Shown here piece after piece: positions 60,879 to 64,000 of a stretch of DNA of 64,000 nt. The stretch is from Oligoflexus sp. GTDB taxonomy: Bacteria; Bdellovibrionota_B; Oligoflexia; Oligoflexales; Oligoflexaceae. The number at the start of each line of letters is the position of its first letter. Within the stretch, counting starts at the first letter, position 1. The position numbers and the translations under genes are program-made. The notes beneath the pieces were generated by a model. The model had not been told where the DNA came from, ran no database searches, and saw only the letters and a list, made by a program, of their open reading frames with translations. The stretch spans positions 29,440-93,439 of the forward strand of contig NZ_DASTAT010000134.1 of assembly GCF_035712445.1 (NCBI RefSeq). Reading direction: 5' to 3'.

Positions 60879-63800
60879 ATGCGCTACATTGGAAGCCAAC
60901 TCGTATTCTCGCCCTCTGATCTTTGTACCTTCGCCGAATCCGAGTTCGCCTCGTGGATGGAGCGATGCGAGAAGGAGTCCCCGGGGCGCTTTGTCAAAGA
61001 CCCCACTGACGAAATGATGAAGGTCCTTCAGAGTAAAGGGCATGCTCATGAAGCCGCTATTCTCAGGAGTTATGAAAACCAGAGGCGACAGATCGTAAAC
61101 TTGGCCAAGGGCTCGCTTGAAGATACGAAGCAGGCGATGAGGGCTGGGGTGGATGTTATCTATCAAGCGACGCTGGCCTTTGAGCAGTTTGCAGGGCGTG
61201 CTGATTTTCTAATAAAGGTACCGGGTCGGTCTACCCTTGGTGATTATTGTTACGAGGTGTGGGATTGTAAGCTCTCCCGGAGTACCAAGCCTGCTTCGTT
61301 GATCCAGCTCTGTGCTTATGTGAACATGCTCGAATCCATCCAAGGCCGGCGGCCGGAGCGTATTGGAGTTATCCTGGGCACAGGGGAAGAGAAAGCCTAT
61401 CGAACTCATGACTACTACTTCTACTACTATGCACTTAAAAAGCGTTTCCTGGAGTTTCAGGCTCAGTTCTCTTTGGATCATATCCCAGACCCCGTGCATT
61501 CCCATTCTTTTGGTTCATGGGAGACTGCTGCCAAACAGATCCTGGCGGTAAAGGATTCCGTGTTCCAGGTAGCCCGAATTACCCGAACCCAGACCAAGCG
61601 GCTGGCAGCAGCTGGCATTCATACTATGGCCCAGCTGGGTCAATTGAAAGACTTCAATATTAAGGGTATTGCACCCGATGTCCTGCGGCGTCTGGCCAAA
61701 CAATGCGAGGTACAGATCCGCTCGAGGGGAAAGGCAATACCGGACTGTGAGTTGATATCAGAGGGTGAGGAGGCGTTGTCTCAATTGCCTCCCGCTGACT
61801 CCGGGGACCTATTTTTCGATATGGAAGGTTTCCCGCTTGTGGTCAATGGGCTGGAGTACCTCTGGGGGTATGTTTGTCTGGACGGTTCAAAACCCAGGTT
61901 CGAATGTATCTGGGCTCATAACGCAGATCAGGAACGTGAAGCGTTGAAGCGGTTTGTGGATCTGGTTCACGAACGATGGCTCAAACATCCCCAGATGCAT
62001 GTGTATCACTATGCTTCCTATGAGACACGAGCCCTCAAACATCTGGCTCAGCGCTATGGGCGCTGTGAAGCGAAGCTTGATGACCTGTTGCGGAACAATG
62101 TTTTTGTTGATCTTTATCAGATCGTCCGAAACTCTTTCGTAATCGGGTCTGATAGTTATTCGATCAAGGTCGTCGAGCACCTCTACCGTCCCTATCGCAA
62201 TACAGACGTTGCGAATGCAGCCGCCTCGGTTGTCTACTATCAAAACTGGCTTGATGCCTCGGCACTGGGGCTTCCATCGGCAGCAGCCATACTTGAGGAT
62301 ATCCGCAAATATAACGAAGATGACTGCCAGTCGACCTATGAGCTTACGGTGTGGCTCCGACAGCAGATGGAGCAGAATGGGATCAGTTCGAAGGCCCTGT
62401 CCGAAACAAAGGCACCCGAGCCTGTAGAAGCCGAAGTTCAGGAGCTCATCAGAAAATTGGAAGGTGCCGGTGAGGTCGGCATACTTCTCAGCCAGCTGCT
62501 TTTCTACCACAAACGTGAGATGCGCTGTGAGTATTGGGAGTTCTTTGCCCGGTTTGAGATGACGTCAGAAGAACTCTTTGATGACCCCGACAGCATTGCG
62601 GGATTGGTCCACGATGGGAATAGCCCAGAAAAGATGGCCCGGAGCCTCGTATATACCTATACCTTTGACCCGACCCAGGAAGTTAAAGCCCAGGTCGACG
62701 ACTCTTTCTGTTTAAAGCACGATCGGGACATCAAAGTCACGATCGTGGAATTGAACCAGGAGACTGGTGAGCTGCGGTTTAAAACTAGTTCCAAAGATGA
62801 TTTACCGGCAGTTTTGGATCTGGTACCTCAGCCACCAAGGCCAAATCAGTTTGAAAAGATTATCCGTGAATATGCGAAAGTTTATGTCGAGGGTGCCAGG
62901 CATAAGGCGCTTGATAGCTTCCTCAACCGACAATTCCCGCGTCTCAAGAATGGTATCCGCCTGCCTGAAAGCGCGGAACTGACAACCGTTGAGGCCATTA
63001 TCCAAGTGATATCTGCGATGGATGACACTTCCCTGGTTATTCAAGGTCCCCCAGGAGCCGGTAAGACCTATGCTGGCAGCCAGGCCATCGCAGAGCTTTG
63101 CCGGAAGGGTAAGCGGATCGGAATCATGTCCAATAGCCACAAGGCGATTGACAACCTGCTGGCCGAGGCAACTCGCTGTTTAAAAAGTGATTCGAACGTG
63201 GGGAAGATCATCAAGATAGGGCCGCCTGTCGCAGAGATGGATATTGATGTCGTTCGTAGCGGTTCCGGGCTGGGTGACTTCGGTGCAGTTTCCCTGGTTG
63301 GTGGGACAGTCTATGCGTTTGCCGGTGAGAATTTCAGGGATCAGTTTGATTACCTGTTTATCGATGAGGCTAGCCAAGTATGCGTTGCTAATCTGATAGC
63401 AGCATCCGGCGCTGCGAAGAATTTTGTGTTTCTCGGTGACCAGATGCAGCTTGCTCAGCCTGCAAAGGGGAGTCATCCTGGTGACAGCGGTCTTTCCTGT
63501 TTGGAGTATTACCTTAAGGGCCAGGCCACTGTATCATTGGACCAGGGCATCTTCCTACCCATTACCAGACGGCTCCACCCGAGTATTTGCCGGTTTATCT
63601 CTGATGCGGTTTACGAAGGTCGACTGGATTGCCACCCCTGTACAAATGCTCGGATGCTGATTCCGAGCGGGCAGGAAGTTCTTGTTCGCGAAACCAGTGG
63701 CATTCATTATCTGCCGGTGAGCCACAGTGGTAATCGTCAAAGCAGTGAGGAGGAAGCGCAGCTCATTCAAAAGGTCGTAAAAGAGCTTCTAAATATGAGC

Positions 63801-64000
63801 TTTGCTGAGAGTACGGGTACCCAACGCCCCCTTACAAAGAACGATATCCTCGTAGTATCCCCCTATAATATGCAGGTGAGACTGTTGCAAACTAAGATCG
63901 GTCGCGAATTTCGTATTGCCAGCGTGGATAAGTTCCAGGGTCAAGAAGCTCCGGTTGTTATCTTTTCCCTTGGAGCCAGCAGTGTTCATGAAGCCCCACG
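60879..64000 (+). CDS. TM0106-type RecB-like nuclease / RNase H-like / SF1 helicase, 3' end outside window
   Basis: ATG at 60879 with GGAG five bases upstream opens a frame that continues 1040 codons to the window edge. The N-terminal domain is a RecB-type nuclease with Asp109 (GRADFLI) and Asp129-x-Lys131 (VWDCKLS) followed by a Gln-containing helix. A short helix-hairpin segment leads to an RNase H-like/exonuclease domain opening DLFFDMEG (Asp314, Glu316). After a linker comes a superfamily 1 helicase: Walker A GPPGAGKT (723-730), IDEASQ (Asp829-Glu830), LGDQMQL, and VDKFQGQEA (about 1016). This order matches TM0106-family nuclease-helicases. Two nucleases on one motor suggests processing or destruction of DNA; role unproven. 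Confidence 0.9.
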   Translation, partial: MRYIGSQLVFSPSDLCTFAESEFASWMERCEKESPGRFVKDPTDEMMKVLQSKGHAHEAAILRSYENQRRQIVNLAKGSLEDTKQAMRAGVDVIYQATLAFEQFAGRADFLIKVPGRSTLGDYCYEVWDCKLSRSTKPASLIQLCAYVNMLESIQGRRPERIGVILGTGEEKAYRTHDYYFYYYALKKRFLEFQAQFSLDHIPDPVHSHSFGSWETAAKQILAVKDSVFQVARITRTQTKRLAAAGIHTMAQLGQLKDFNIKGIAPDVLRRLAKQCEVQIRSRGKAIPDCELISEGEEALSQLPPADSGDLFFDMEGFPLVVNGLEYLWGYVCLDGSKPRFECIWAHNADQEREALKRFVDLVHERWLKHPQMHVYHYASYETRALKHLAQRYGRCEAKLDDLLRNNVFVDLYQIVRNSFVIGSDSYSIKVVEHLYRPYRNTDVANAAASVVYYQNWLDASALGLPSAAAILEDIRKYNEDDCQSTYELTVWLRQQMEQNGISSKALSETKAPEPVEAEVQELIRKLEGAGEVGILLSQLLFYHKREMRCEYWEFFARFEMTSEELFDDPDSIAGLVHDGNSPEKMARSLVYTYTFDPTQEVKAQVDDSFCLKHDRDIKVTIVELNQETGELRFKTSSKDDLPAVLDLVPQPPRPNQFEKIIREYAKVYVEGARHKALDSFLNRQFPRLKNGIRLPESAELTTVEAIIQVISAMDDTSLVIQGPPGAGKTYAGSQAIAELCRKGKRIGIMSNSHKAIDNLLAEATRCLKSDSNVGKIIKIGPPVAEMDIDVVRSGSGLGDFGAVSLVGGTVYAFAGENFRDQFDYLFIDEASQVCVANLIAASGAAKNFVFLGDQMQLAQPAKGSHPGDSGLSCLEYYLKGQATVSLDQGIFLPITRRLHPSICRFISDAVYEGRLDCHPCTNARMLIPSGQEVLVRETSGIHYLPVSHSGNRQSSEEEAQLIQKVVKELLNMSFAESTGTQRPLTKNDILVVSPYNMQVRLLQTKIGREFRIASVDKFQGQEAPVVIFSLGASSVHEAP

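Noticed and set aside
1-64000. CRISPR arrays, tRNA or rRNA genes, insertion sequences
   Set aside because: Reading both strands showed no regularly spaced repeats, no cloverleaf-like sequence in the gaps, and no transposase gene.

Overview
The window reads as chromosomal DNA of a free-living, moderately GC-rich Gram-negative bacterium. The gene content (signal peptides, lipoproteins, an outer-membrane barrel, TIGR02147-type regulators, very large hybrid kinases, CheV, and tryptophan dioxygenase) fits a Bdellovibrionota/Oligoflexia-type organism. That placement is an inference from protein style; no rRNA gene is present to confirm it. I saw no tRNA, rRNA, CRISPR array or insertion sequence.

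Left third (0-24 kb): a 5'-truncated unknown gene; two small unknown genes leading into gmhB; a minus-strand run of CheV, a CPBP membrane protease and a BFD-type ferredoxin; a response regulator with a PilZ domain; an exported protein with NlpC/P60-like features; a TrmA-family RNA methyltransferase; tryptophan 2,3-dioxygenase with an aminotransferase; a 1739-residue protein (pseudokinase, AAA ATPase, helical repeats, GAF, PP2C/SpoIIE phosphatase); an NhaR-type LysR regulator whose gene starts inside ftsH; a 1200-residue kinase-receiver-kinase; PhzF; RarA.

Middle (24-43.5 kb): a lipoprotein with an HNH-type nuclease signature, MgtE, a secreted subtilase, an RhlE-type RNA helicase and a small RRM protein with an ideal Shine-Dalgarno, an inner-membrane/outer-membrane gene pair, a second TrmA-family methyltransferase with an Fe-S cysteine cluster, EcsC, a sirtuin, HutD, an Old Yellow Enzyme, a TIGR02147-like regulator, and an ECF42-type sigma factor followed by three YCII/DGPF genes and a VOC gene. 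Two promoters with identical TGTCGA-N17-CGAC architecture, one about 9 kb away from the other, indicate a dispersed ECF42 regulon.

Right part (43.5-64 kb): a three-gene signalling cluster (CHASE3-like/GAF hybrid kinase with three receivers, CheR, and a receiver-kinase-receiver), a second ECF42-controlled VOC gene, a phosphoribosyltransferase-hydrolase fusion, a receiver-TPR protein with His in place of the phosphorylatable Asp, a lipoprotein, a TIGR02147 regulator followed by exported proteins, and finally a looser, AT-richer segment. That segment holds an N6-adenine DNA methyltransferase, a gene remnant, an unknown gene, and a TM0106-type RecB-nuclease/RNase H-like/SF1-helicase gene that runs off the window. 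It is the best candidate for a new defence or DNA-processing module. The signalling genes share a theme (multi-receiver kinases, CheR, CheV, PilZ) consistent with complex control of motility or surface behaviour, but no direct target is encoded here.
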